64,000 nucleotides of DNA from Alkalihalobacillus sp047302405. GTDB taxonomy: Bacteria > Bacillota > Bacilli > Bacillales > Bacillaceae_D. Positions 9,371 through 17,619 of the stretch are shown here, in pieces. The stretch covers positions 1,364,001 to 1,428,000 of the forward strand of contig NZ_CP154853.1 in the NCBI RefSeq assembly GCF_047302405.1. The letters are read 5' to 3'. Numbering within the stretch: position 1 is the first letter of the stretch; each line of letters begins with the position of its first letter. The translations under genes and the position numbers were made by a program. The notes below the pieces were generated by a model. That model was not told where the DNA came from, ran no database searches, and worked only from the letters and a program-made list of their open reading frames with translations.

Positions 9371-10114
9371 ATGGATAAACAAGTTGTCATCGTTACAGGG
9401 GCGGCTAATGGAATTGGAAAAGTAGTAACCAAAACGTATGCAGAAAAAGGATTTATTGTCTTTGCACTGGATGTTAATCAGGAGCGTTTAGAAACAAGTT
9501 GTCAGCCTTTAATAGAGAATCATTATAAAGTGCATTCGCTTATATGTGATGTTCGCAGTGAAAGCGACATTAAACAAGCGATCACGGCCATAATGGAACA
9601 AGTAGATCAGATTGATATTTTGATTAATAATGCGGGTGTATCTCGCATGAAATCGCTGTTTGAATTAACATTAGTGGAATGGGAGGACATAATAAAAACC
9701 AATTTAACAAGTGTTTTTTTATTATCTAAAGAAGTTGCAACGGTGATGAAAAAAAATCAACATGGAGGTCGGATTGTGAACATTGCTTCTACTAGAGCTT
9801 ATATGTCCGAGCCTAATAGCGAGGCATATGCAGCATCAAAAGGGGGGATCATTACTTTAACACATGCTTTAGCAGCTTCCTTACAAAATGAGAAAATTAC
9901 CGTAAATTCAATTAGCCCAGGTTGGATACATAATGGGGATGAGTCCGAGCTGCGTAAAGTAGATCATGAACAACATTTCTCTAAAAGAGTAGGAACCGCC
10001 GAAGATATTGCAAGGTCCTGTCTTTTTCTAACTGACTCTGCTAATGATTTTATGAATGGAGAAAATATAACGATTGATGGGGGAATGACGAAAAAAATGA
10101 TTTATGAGGAGTAG
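9371..10114 (+). CDS. short-chain dehydrogenase
   Basis: A 247-residue classical SDR. The cofactor-binding TGAANGIG is near residue 9, NNAG near 85, and catalytic YAASK near 153. The C-terminus GENITIDGGMTKK is typical of the FabG-like SDR group. The open frame starts at 9317, but the ATG at 9371 has GAGGGGTG before it and gives the standard N-terminus, so the first 18 codons are excluded. It is monocistronic between two terminators; the neighbours do not reveal a substrate. Probably an NAD(P)-dependent alcohol, sugar or ketone reductase. Confidence 0.82.
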   Translation: MDKQVVIVTGAANGIGKVVTKTYAEKGFIVFALDVNQERLETSCQPLIENHYKVHSLICDVRSESDIKQAITAIMEQVDQIDILINNAGVSRMKSLFELTLVEWEDIIKTNLTSVFLLSKEVATVMKKNQHGGRIVNIASTRAYMSEPNSEAYAASKGGIITLTHALAASLQNEKITVNSISPGWIHNGDESELRKVDHEQHFSKRVGTAEDIARSCLFLTDSANDFMNGENITIDGGMTKKMIYEE

Positions 10115-10132
10115 ATAGGAAACTGACAAAGA

Positions 10133-10178
10133 CGACTCGTTCAACAGGCTAATTTAGCCTTTGAGCGGGGCTTTTTTG
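10133..10178 (+). terminator. terminator after the SDR gene
   Basis: Long GC-containing hairpin (arms around ACTCGTTCAA and TTTGAGCGGGGC, inner AGGCT/AGCCT) followed by TTTTTT. Confidence 0.8.
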
Positions 10179-10278
10179 TTTGGTGATAAGTAATGAAATT
10201 AATGAAATCTTGAAATTATGGTACGGATTCCTATTTTATGAATAATAAAAGGGAGTACCATCAAACTCTCTGAAACAA

Positions 10279-10345
10279 TTGACAGAATATGAGATTAATA
10301 TTATTATTTTTATATTGTTAACCATATTATATTATAGGTTAACAA
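10279..10345 (+). promoter_or_regulatory. bioB promoter with BirA operator
   Basis: TTGACA (10279-10284) is 17 bases from TATTAT (10302-10307). Immediately downstream, over the expected start site, is TTGTTAACC-N13-GGTTAACAA (10315-10345), the Bacillus BirA (biotin repressor) operator. Biotin-dependent repression of the next gene is therefore expected. Confidence 0.88.
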
Positions 10346-10391
10346 AAATGTAGTTACTTAAAAAATGATTGTTTTCGAATGGGGGCAGATG

Positions 10392-11393
10392 ATGACTGAA
10401 TGGATGGAACTCTCAGAAAAAGTGTTAGCTGGTGTTGAGCTGACAAATGAAGAGGCACTTTCGATTTTAGATTGTCCGGATGATGATGTTTTACTTCTTA
10501 TGCATGCGGCTTTTCAAATAAGAAAGTTTTACTATGGGAAAAAAGTGAAGTTGAATATGATTATGAATGCGAAGTCGGGTTTATGCCCAGAAAATTGTGG
10601 TTATTGTTCACAATCGTCTATTTCAAAAGCACCGATTAATTCCTATCGGTTTGTTGAAAAAGAGACGATTGTGGAAGGGGCGAAACGTGCGTATGAATTA
10701 AATATTGGCACGTACTGTATTGTAGCTAGTGGGAGAGGTCCGGCGAATAAAGAAGTCGATAAAGTCGTTGAAGCTGTAAAAGAAATAAAGGAAAAATACG
10801 GAATGAAAATATGTGCCTGTCTTGGATTGTTAAAACCGGAACAAGCACAGAAGTTAAAAGAAGCGGGTGTTGATCGCTATAATCATAATATTAATACATC
10901 CAAAAATAATCATCTAAACATTACAACCTCACATACATACGACGACCGGGTTAATACAGTGGAAACGGCCAAGGGTGCAGGGCTGTCTCCATGTTCAGGT
11001 GTGATTGTTGGGATGAAAGAAACAAAAGAAGATGTCGTTGATATGGCTTTTAGTTTAAAATATCTTGATGCAGATTCTATTCCTGTTAACTTTTTACATG
11101 CAATAGACGGGACACCACTTGAAGGGGTCGAGGAATTAAATCCACTTTACTGTTTAAAAGTGTTGGCCTTATTTCGTTTCATTAATCCAACGAAGGAAAT
11201 TCGCGTATCGGGAGGAAGGGAAGTGAATCTGCGTACGCTCCAACCTTTAGGGCTTTATGCCGCTAACTCAATTTTTGTAGGGGATTATTTGACAACTGCC
11301 GGACAAGAAGAAACAAAAGATCAGCAAATGTTAACCGATTTAGGCTTTGAGATTGAATCTGTAGAAGAAATGAAAGCAAGTTTGGAGAAATAA
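10392..11393 (+). CDS. bioB: biotin synthase
   Basis: BioB is a radical-SAM enzyme that inserts sulfur into dethiobiotin to make biotin. The motif CPENCGYCSQ supplies the three cysteines for the SAM-binding 4Fe-4S cluster, and further conserved cysteines (YCIVASGRG and CACLG) bind the sulfur-donating cluster. The open frame starts at 10365, but ATG at 10392 follows GGGGG at about 7 bases and gives MTEWMEL, matching the B. subtilis start; the protein is then 333 residues. The gene stands alone here with its own BirA operator, so the other biotin genes must lie elsewhere or be absent. Confidence 0.95.
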   Translation: MTEWMELSEKVLAGVELTNEEALSILDCPDDDVLLLMHAAFQIRKFYYGKKVKLNMIMNAKSGLCPENCGYCSQSSISKAPINSYRFVEKETIVEGAKRAYELNIGTYCIVASGRGPANKEVDKVVEAVKEIKEKYGMKICACLGLLKPEQAQKLKEAGVDRYNHNINTSKNNHLNITTSHTYDDRVNTVETAKGAGLSPCSGVIVGMKETKEDVVDMAFSLKYLDADSIPVNFLHAIDGTPLEGVEELNPLYCLKVLALFRFINPTKEIRVSGGREVNLRTLQPLGLYAANSIFVGDYLTTAGQEETKDQQMLTDLGFEIESVEEMKASLEK

Positions 11394-11522
11394 TTTATCT
11401 GTTAAAGGGAGAAAAGCCGCCAATCGCCGTATGGCCGGTCTTGATATGAAAAAAGTCCGCCCCATCACGGTATTTCCGAATCTGAAACACCTATAAAACC
11501 GCTCAAAATATCTTGAGAACAT

Positions 11523-11576
11523 AAAAAGGCTCTCCACATAAGTTCGTTTGGATGAACTTATGGAAGAGCCTTTTAT
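11523..11576. terminator. bidirectional terminator, bioB / NCS2 permease
   Basis: Very long stem: AAAGGCTCT..CATAAGTTC pairs with GAACTTATG..AGAGCCTTTT, with A- and T-runs on both sides. It serves the convergent genes. The preceding 130 bases hold nothing recognisable. Confidence 0.87.
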
Positions 11577-11596
11577 CTCTGGTTTGAATAGTAAGT

Positions 11597-13111
11597 TTAT
11601 GCGGCGTTCTTTTTCTCGTGCTCATTTATTTGCTGATTCGGTTTATTCGCAAAGTGTAAATAAACAAAGAAAGCAGCGACAAGCAGATATCCTAACATAA
11701 AGTCTGGAGCGGCATTAAATGTTAAGGACGGGGAATGCATTAAGCCGATAAAGGATAAGAAAGCAGCAATAACAGAAAAAATACTTGCTTTTATAAAGTC
11801 TTTATCAATAATACAAACGGTTACCGCTCCTAGGATAATCGCGGTAAACATCGCCCCTTGTCCAAGTGGAACAATCCCTTCTGAAATACCTGCGACCACT
11901 TCAGGTGCTGCATTGTTAAATCTTGTCATCATATAGTTTCCTAAATATGGGAGCATCGCAATCGCCACGGCTGGGTAGTATTTCTTCTCATTGGAAGAAA
12001 AGCTAGTCGCAACCATTGAAATCCCAACAAAAACTAGGATAGGTGCAATGGCAGCCATTGGTATTAGAGCGGATAATACAGCGACCGCACCCGTTAAAGC
12101 AAGGACAGCAAATACTAAAGCATTTAAAATGCTATATCCTCGGCCTGCGCCCATCTTTTTTGAACCGACAGTAGCAATATAAACAGTCGTTGGGAAAAGT
12201 CCACCAAAGAAAGCTCCGATAACTGTTCCCATGCCGTCGACCGCTTGACATTCACGTACGTCATAAGAGTCACCTTCAGCAGACATGGCATCCACATTAT
12301 TCATGGTTTCAACGGCATTGTATAAAGAAATTGGAATTAAAACAGCAAATAATCCAACTAATGCACCAAATAGATAGGTAAAACCTTCAAAGAATGCAAT
12401 CGATGGTAAAAATGGATAAAAGCCGATATGTTCAAAAGCGTTCGTAAAATCAGAAATAGATTGATAGCCTAATAGAAAGGCAAGTAAAGTACCAATAATA
12501 ATAGCAAATAAAGAAGTAGGAATACGAAACGGCATTGAAACTTTTCCAATAATTCCAACGATGATAATTGCTAATGCGACTAAACCGACGACTGGGACAG
12601 AAAAGGTATGAAATAACATCTCACCAGCAACAAAAGTTAAAGCAACACCGGCTAATGCACCAAGGAGGGCGGCCCTAGGTAAGTTATGACGAACCCAGTT
12701 TCCAGTGAATGAGACAGCGACCTCGATGAACCCACTAATTAAAGCAGCGGCAACACCAATTTTCCAAGCAAGCTCATGATCACCTGTAATCGCTAAAGCT
12801 GGTCCTAAAATCCCAAATAAAAAAACGAACATAACCGGAGTACTAATTCCATAAGAGAGGGCTGTTACATCTGTTCGGTTTTCTTTTTTGGCTAAACGAT
12901 TAGCTGAGTAAGCATAATAAAGATTTCCCGCGATAACGGCGACAGCGGCACCTGGTATCACTTTTCCAAATACGATACTAGAAGGGAAGCCCATTCCAAG
13001 CATCGTCACGGCAATTAAAACGAAATTCGCTAAATTGTTTTGTAGTAAAGCGAAAAAGGCATCCGTATCTTCTTTTTTGTACCAAGGGTATACGACACTC
13101 TTAGTTGACAT
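11597..13111 (-). CDS. NCS2-family purine permease
   Basis: A 504-residue polytopic membrane protein with about 12-14 hydrophobic segments and NCS2 features: N-terminal NLANFVLIAVTMLGMGFPSS, GISTPVMFVF and a late GISMVATSF segment. It lies 52 bases downstream of xpt, in the position occupied by the xanthine permease gene pbuX in B. subtilis, and behind the same purine riboswitch. I infer uptake of xanthine, guanine or hypoxanthine. It is longer than typical PbuX/PbuG (about 430-440), so the exact substrate is open. Confidence 0.82.
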   Translation of the reverse strand: MSTKSVVYPWYKKEDTDAFFALLQNNLANFVLIAVTMLGMGFPSSIVFGKVIPGAAVAVIAGNLYYAYSANRLAKKENRTDVTALSYGISTPVMFVFLFGILGPALAITGDHELAWKIGVAAALISGFIEVAVSFTGNWVRHNLPRAALLGALAGVALTFVAGEMLFHTFSVPVVGLVALAIIIVGIIGKVSMPFRIPTSLFAIIIGTLLAFLLGYQSISDFTNAFEHIGFYPFLPSIAFFEGFTYLFGALVGLFAVLIPISLYNAVETMNNVDAMSAEGDSYDVRECQAVDGMGTVIGAFFGGLFPTTVYIATVGSKKMGAGRGYSILNALVFAVLALTGAVAVLSALIPMAAIAPILVFVGISMVATSFSSNEKKYYPAVAIAMLPYLGNYMMTRFNNAAPEVVAGISEGIVPLGQGAMFTAIILGAVTVCIIDKDFIKASIFSVIAAFLSFIGLMHSPSLTFNAAPDFMLGYLLVAAFFVYLHFANKPNQQINEHEKKNAA

Positions 13112-13163
13112 TGAACTCTCCTCTTCATCCCTAAAAAAACTATTTGGATGGTTTATATTTTTA

Positions 13164-13757
13164 TTAGTTTGTTTTTGCTAATTCATCAACAAAATATACT
13201 TGCCCATTTTCGAGTGAATGAATACGAGCTAATGACTCGACACGATAGCCTTCATTAATGAGTTGTTCACGTCCATCTTGGAAGGATTTTTCAATCACAA
13301 TTCCAAACCCAGCTACTTCTGCTTTAGCTTGTTTGACGATGTCGATTAAGCCTTTTGCTGCTTGTCCATTTGCCAAGAAATCATCAATGATTAAGACACG
13401 GTCATTTTCTTGCAAAAAATCTTTGGAAACGGTAATATCGTTCGTTTCACGTTTTGTAAAAGAATATACTTGGCTGACAAAGACATCGTTATTCATCGTT
13501 AATGATTTTTTCTTTCTAGCAAAAATTAACGGGGTTCTTAACTTATTGGCTGCCATTAAACTTGGGGCAATCCCAGAAGATTCAATCGTTAATACCTTCG
13601 TAATCTTTTCATTCTCAAATCGTTTTGCAAACTCTAAACCAATCGCTATCATTAAATCTGTATCGACTTGGTGGTTTAAAAAATGGTCTACTTTCAGCAC
13701 ATCGTTTGAAAGAACATTTCCTTTATCACGAATCGCCTCTTTTAAAAGTTGCATCAT
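13164..13757 (-). CDS. xpt: xanthine phosphoribosyltransferase
   Basis: Xpt converts xanthine and PRPP to XMP in purine salvage. The 197-residue protein has the PRPP-binding loop VLIIDDFLANGQAA near residue 124 and closely follows B. subtilis Xpt in IESSGIAP and FARKKKSLT. Two ATG codons occur in tandem (13757 and 13754); the GGAGG site is 5 and 8 bases away, so translation may well begin at the second. First gene of a two-gene operon behind a guanine-class riboswitch. Confidence 0.94.
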   Translation of the reverse strand: MMQLLKEAIRDKGNVLSNDVLKVDHFLNHQVDTDLMIAIGLEFAKRFENEKITKVLTIESSGIAPSLMAANKLRTPLIFARKKKSLTMNNDVFVSQVYSFTKRETNDITVSKDFLQENDRVLIIDDFLANGQAAKGLIDIVKQAKAEVAGFGIVIEKSFQDGREQLINEGYRVESLARIHSLENGQVYFVDELAKTN

Positions 13758-13783
13758 TTATTCCTCCTTAAAATTTTAAAAAT

Positions 13784-13945
13784 GAAAAAAGGTCATTTAC
13801 TCACAAATAGAAATTCGTGAATAAATGACCTAAAATAAACACAGAAAATGTGTTTGATTGGGTTCATCTTTATTCACTCATAGTCAAACTATTTACGGTA
13901 GTTTGGTAGAAACTCGCAAGCCTTATTCTTGCTATTATATGAGTA
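13784..13945 (-). promoter_or_regulatory. purine (guanine-class) riboswitch and terminator for xpt
   Basis: On the minus strand P1 is formed by ACTCATAT (from 13944) and CTATGAGT (to 13876). The conserved core AGTTTCTACC and CCGTAAA loops are present. The J3/1 segment reads GACTATG, that is a C at the ligand-pairing position, indicating guanine/hypoxanthine rather than adenine. A terminator (AGGTCATTTA..TAAATGACCT then T-run, 13832-13784) follows. High guanine should stop xpt-permease transcription. Between the riboswitch and 14145 I see nothing else. Confidence 0.95.
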
Positions 13946-14145
13946 TGTCTTTTTGAAACTTATAGTGGTAAGTATAGTGCAAATGCTGTGACAAGAAAAG
14001 GTTTTTTTGCATCTATTGAAATAGAAAGATTAATGAGAAAATTCATAAATGTTTTAAGGGATGTTTGAAAGTTGTGATGAAAACAGTTCTCTCAACATAT
14101 GATTTTAAATAAGCTTGTCCAAATAAAAATAAATGAGGTGAAGCG

Positions 14146-14415
14146 ATGGAGACGATTCTTATTTTCGCAACGATCCTAAGTCCGATTATTTTAGCGATGA
14201 TTGAGCTGATCAAAAAAACGGTGACGATACCGAAAAATTATATTCCTGTGTTATCTTTTGTTGTTGGTTTAGTCATTGGTGCACTTGCTTATCCTTTTAC
14301 CGATTTAGATTTGGCTTTACGATTATGGGCTGGTGGAATAGCTGGTTTATCTGCTACTGGTTTGTTTGAAATTGGCAACGATCGAAAAGGACATACGAGA
14401 GAGCAAAAGGAATAA
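14146..14415 (+). CDS. small holin-like membrane protein (A118-type)
   Basis: An 89-residue protein with two or three hydrophobic segments (about 4-22, 33-52 and 58-76) and a charged tail GNDRKGHTREQKE. Topology, length and the LWAGGIAGLSATGLFE motif resemble the Listeria phage A118 holin group. No lysin or phage structural gene is adjacent, so it is either a domesticated holin or a membrane protein of other function. The start has GAGGTG upstream. Confidence 0.65.
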   Translation: METILIFATILSPIILAMIELIKKTVTIPKNYIPVLSFVVGLVIGALAYPFTDLDLALRLWAGGIAGLSATGLFEIGNDRKGHTREQKE

Positions 14416-14502
14416 ATCTTTATTTAATATTTGCATTGATTTTATATATCCTTTACAAAAGTCAGTTACAATAAAGGGACAAATCCTAAAGGAGGGATGA
14501 TT

Positions 14503-14610
14503 TTGGATATAGCTCAAGGAACAATGATTGGTTTCTTTTGGGCAACATTATTAAGTGCACCTTTTTGGTACGTCCTGTACTTATTCTTTCTTTTAGTCGT
14601 TGAATCATAA
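14503..14610 (+). CDS. 35-residue single-pass membrane peptide
   Basis: A short frame opens at TTG 14503 behind AAAGGAGGG with 6-base spacing (an ATG at 14497 abuts the site and is less likely). It encodes MDIAQGTMIGFFWATLLSAP and a hydrophobic remainder ending VVES, almost all one membrane segment. I do not recognise the family. The strong ribosome site and sensible composition argue that it is expressed. Confidence 0.5.
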   Translation: MDIAQGTMIGFFWATLLSAPFWYVLYLFFLLVVES

Positions 14611-14670
14611 TAAAGAAATGTGTTGAAACTCCTCTGTCACTTTTTGAGGTTCTTTTTTTTGAGGAAAAAA

Positions 14671-14693
14671 ATAAAGACCCTATTAATATAGGG
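14671..14693 (-). terminator. terminator of the YjcZ-type gene
   Basis: CCCTAT/ATAGGG stem, followed on the minus strand by a T-rich tract. Confidence 0.7.
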
Positions 14694-14714
14694 CCGATTT
14701 CACTCATTTTTTAA

Positions 14715-14807
14715 TTAGCCGATGTAAGCAGAGCCTACGATGACTAAAAGAATGAATAAGACAACGATAAATGTAAATCCGAATCCACCTTCAAAACCGT
14801 AACCCAT
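14715..14807 (-). CDS. YjcZ-family small sporulation protein
   Basis: A 30-residue peptide starting MGYGFEGGFGF, followed by a hydrophobic run with ..FILLVIVGSAYIG at the end. The glycine/aromatic head and the LFILLxIVG tail are diagnostic of the YjcZ family, small hydrophobic proteins found in spore-formers and often in spore coats or membranes. An AAAGGAGCTG site sits before the ATG, and a terminator follows. It is too short for most gene callers. Confidence 0.85.
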   Translation of the reverse strand: MGYGFEGGFGFTFIVVLFILLVIVGSAYIG

Positions 14808-14966
14808 TATCTTTCAGCTCCTTTCTAAACTCTTCCCTATAGTGTATGGTCATAAGTTTAATTGGTTTGGGCATATGTCATCAATCTCATGAAATTAATG
14901 TTTCATTGATACGTACTTTTGGGAAAAGATAAGCAAAAGCTCTTCAAAGAAATACTTGTATATACA

Positions 14967-14975
14967 TGATATAAT
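14967..14975 (+). promoter_or_regulatory. extended -10 promoter of the EIIA gene
   Basis: TG-A-TATAAT (14967-14975), about 35 bases before the start codon; no good -35 is visible, as is usual for extended -10 promoters. Confidence 0.5.
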
Positions 14976-15011
14976 TGAAGAGAAAATGAGTTTAAAGAGG
15001 TGTGTGTAAAA

Positions 15012-15536
15012 ATGTTAAAGAAATTATTTGGTTTGGATAAAAAGGAAAATAAGAAAAATGATGGACCAAAGAAGGTAACAAATGTGGATATATTTGCCCC
15101 GTTGTCAGGATCATTTGTGAAAATTGAAGATGTACCTGATCCGACTTTTTCACAAAAGATGATGGGGGATGGCATCGCAATTGAACCAATTGATGGACAA
15201 GTTGTTTCGCCGGTAAAAGGTTCCATTGTTCAAGTATTTCCAACAAAACATGCAGTAGGTATTAAAACAGATGAAGGTGTAGAGGTTCTCATTCATATTG
15301 GTCTTGAAACGGTCAAAATGAATGGTGAGGGCTTTACGGCACATGTAAAAGAAGGGGATGCTGTAGAAGTCGGAGATGCTTTGGTCGATTTTGATTTAAA
15401 GCTTGTCACTGAAAAAGCAAATAGTACATTAACGCCGATGGTAATTACGAACCAAGAAGATTTAAAAAGTGTACAAACCATCTCGACTACTCAAGTTGAG
15501 GCCGGAAACACAAAAGTAATCACAATTGAAGTATAA
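15012..15536 (+). CDS. orphan PTS glucose-type EIIA component
   Basis: A 174-residue EIIA of the glucose family (Crr-like; B. subtilis YpqE is the nearest type I recall). It would carry phosphate from HPr to a sugar EIIB. The phosphorylatable histidine is in VLIHIGLETVKMNGEGF near residue 95, and the partner histidine is in TKHAVGIKT. The frame extends to a GTG at 15000 that overlaps the AGAGGTG ribosome site, so ATG 15012 (MLKKLFGLDKK) is preferred. No EIIB/EIIC gene is adjacent. It ends in its own terminator. Confidence 0.88.
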   Translation: MLKKLFGLDKKENKKNDGPKKVTNVDIFAPLSGSFVKIEDVPDPTFSQKMMGDGIAIEPIDGQVVSPVKGSIVQVFPTKHAVGIKTDEGVEVLIHIGLETVKMNGEGFTAHVKEGDAVEVGDALVDFDLKLVTEKANSTLTPMVITNQEDLKSVQTISTTQVEAGNTKVITIEV

Positions 15537-15577
15537 TCGGTGTATTATAATGGTTCATGAGCGATTCGGACAAAAGT

Positions 15578-15614
15578 GGAACAGATGTTGTGTCATGCAG
15601 CATCTGTTCTTTTT
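15578..15614 (+). terminator. terminator of the EIIA gene
   Basis: Stem GGAACAGATG / CATCTGTTC followed by TTTTT. Confidence 0.88.
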
Positions 15615-15804
15615 ACAATTGCTTTTAAACCATCAACAATAGGATAGTATGAGCATAAGAAAGATGTATAAAATAAGCAGGCAAAAATAAATGAAAATTA
15701 CACAAAAAAAAGATAGTCAATCACCCTTATTTCTAGTACTCTTGAAAAGGATTTTGTCAAACAAAAAGGTATTCTGAGGCAAATGAGAAAGGTGGTTATT
15801 AGTC

Positions 15805-16353
15805 GTGATTAGTGCATTAATTATTTTGGTTGTCCAGCTATTATATGTCCCGATTTTAACGGTTCGTACAATTATGATGGTTAAAGGGATGAAAGAGAAA
15901 GCGGCAGCGGTTGGTATATTAGAAGGAGCTGTTTACGTTGTTGCTTTAGGTTTAGTCTTTGCTGATTTATCTAATTATTTAAACATGATTGCGTATGCCG
16001 TCGGTTTTGGGGTTGGTTTATATATAGGAGCAATAATTGAAGAGAAACTTGCGATTGGTTATGTGACACTTGAAGTTAATATTATGAGTCGAAACGATAA
16101 GCTCGTTCACCGTCTTCGAGAAGTCGGTTTTAGTGTATCCACTTCAGAGGTGGAAGGAATGAACTCTATTCGTTATTTATTAGCTTGTACAGCGAGAAGA
16201 GACCGTGAAAAAGAATTTATTAAGATTGTTAGTGAATATGAGCCAAGTGCCTTTATCGTTTCCTTTGAACCACGTAATTTTAAAGGTGGGTATATAACAA
16301 AGGCGATGAAATCTCGTCGTGAAAAGTTTTTGAAAAAGACAAAGCAGTCATAA
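15805..16353 (+). CDS. yebE: UPF0316/DUF2179 membrane protein, YebE type
   Basis: A 182-residue protein with about three N-terminal transmembrane segments (residues 2-20, 36-55 and 62-82) and a cytoplasmic C-terminal DUF2179 domain of about 100 residues. Length and layout match B. subtilis YebE. The function is unknown; DUF2179 domains in other proteins bind small ligands such as nucleotides. The start is supported by AAAGGTGG. It is monocistronic; the next operon has its own promoter. Confidence 0.82.
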   Translation: MISALIILVVQLLYVPILTVRTIMMVKGMKEKAAAVGILEGAVYVVALGLVFADLSNYLNMIAYAVGFGVGLYIGAIIEEKLAIGYVTLEVNIMSRNDKLVHRLREVGFSVSTSEVEGMNSIRYLLACTARRDREKEFIKIVSEYEPSAFIVSFEPRNFKGGYITKAMKSRREKFLKKTKQS

Positions 16354-16394
16354 AAAAAGGCTATTTTTTAAACTTTTTTCATAAAATCTCATAA

Positions 16395-16452
16395 ACATTA
16401 TAATGTTATATTTACATACAGTCATAACTGTGCTAACTTAACATTATAATGT
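16395..16452 (+). promoter_or_regulatory. two palindromic operators before the amino-sugar-acid operon
   Basis: The perfect palindrome ACATTATAATGT occurs at 16395-16406 and again at 16441-16452, each followed by TATATTT. The copies are 46 bp apart. Each contains a TATAAT-like hexamer, so a bound protein would occlude the promoter. The GntR/UTRA regulator encoded last but one in this operon (20441) is the obvious candidate ligand. Confidence 0.72.
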
Positions 16453-16497
16453 TATATTTTTACACAGGGGATTTTGTACAGTGAAAAGGGTGAGTAG

Positions 16498-17619
16498 ATG
16501 GAGAGGCGATTCGTATTACAAGATGTACAAATGTTAAATGGAGCAAGACTAGATATCGTCATTGAACGAGGATATATTGTAGAATTAACAGAGGCAAATA
16601 CAGCTCAAGGTAAACTTATCCCATGTCATGGGTGCTATTTATCAAGTGGCTGGATCGATATGCATGTCCATGCCTTTTCTGAATTTGACCCATACGGTGA
16701 TTTGGCTGATGAGGTTGGAATTAAACAAGGAGTAGCCACGATTATTGATGCTGGAAGCTGTGGAGCAGATCGTTTTGATGACTTTTACGAACAGATGAAT
16801 GAAGCGAAAACGAATGTTTTGGCGTTTTTAAATGTCTCTAGTATCGGTTTAAGTCGAAAGGATGAATTATCTAATTTAGCTTGGATTGACCGTGAAAAGG
16901 CAAGACTAATGATTACAAAATATAAAGAGGTAATCGTTGGTTTAAAAGCACGGATGAGTCAAAGTGTCGTCTGTGAAAATGGTATCGAGCCACTTTTAGT
17001 TGCAAGAGAAATAGCAAAAGAAAATAATTTATCATTAATGGTTCATATAGGATCTGGCCCTCCTAAGATAGAAGACATCTTAATACATTTAGAAAAAAAG
17101 GATGTTTTAACCCATTTTTTAAACGGAAAAGATAATAATTTATTCGATGACCGTGGTCGTCCTTTGCCATTACTAATGGAAGCAGTTGATAAAGGAGTCC
17201 ATCTAGATGTTGGACATGGTGGGGCCAGTTTTTCTTTTAAAGTGGCTGAATTTGCTAAAAAGGCAGGAATTCAGTTTCAGACGATAAGCTCTGATATTTA
17301 TCGCCAAAATCGATTAGACGGTCCTGTATTTAGCCTTGCAAAAGTGATGACAAAATTTATAGCTCTTGGATATTCGCTTCAAGAAGTCGTTGATGGAGTG
17401 ACGATTCAGGCCGCAACATGGCTAAATCGTCCTGAATTAGGTCGAATTCAAGTTGGTGATCAAGCGCATTTAACTTTATTTTCGCTTGAAAATGGACCAG
17501 TTGAATTAGTGGACTCACAAGGGGAAGTAAGGATTGGTATAGAAGAAATTGTTGCCAAAGGGGTGGTCGTCAATGGGGAGTACTATCCATGCGAAGTACG
17601 GACTAAAACGAGTCATTAA
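16498..17619 (+). CDS. amidohydrolase/deacetylase-family metallohydrolase
   Basis: A 373-residue TIM-barrel amidohydrolase of the EF_0837-like group (dihydroorotase-like). Metal ligands are visible: HVH in GWIDMHVHAF near residue 60, a probable carbamylated lysine in VGLKARMS near 150, and histidines in MVHIGSG, THFLNG and DVGHGGASF. The family is typically found next to DgaE and DgaF, where a role as deacetylase of an acylated amino-sugar acid is plausible but not established. First gene of the operon; its end overlaps the start of dgaE, suggesting translational coupling. Confidence 0.85.
   Translation: MERRFVLQDVQMLNGARLDIVIERGYIVELTEANTAQGKLIPCHGCYLSSGWIDMHVHAFSEFDPYGDLADEVGIKQGVATIIDAGSCGADRFDDFYEQMNEAKTNVLAFLNVSSIGLSRKDELSNLAWIDREKARLMITKYKEVIVGLKARMSQSVVCENGIEPLLVAREIAKENNLSLMVHIGSGPPKIEDILIHLEKKDVLTHFLNGKDNNLFDDRGRPLPLLMEAVDKGVHLDVGHGGASFSFKVAEFAKKAGIQFQTISSDIYRQNRLDGPVFSLAKVMTKFIALGYSLQEVVDGVTIQAATWLNRPELGRIQVGDQAHLTLFSLENGPVELVDSQGEVRIGIEEIVAKGVVVNGEYYPCEVRTKTSH

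Noticed and set aside
11394..11522. Possible regulatory structure after bioB
   Set aside because: Some weak inverted repeats and GCCGCC/GGCCGG pieces, but nothing matching a known element; only the following terminator is supported.
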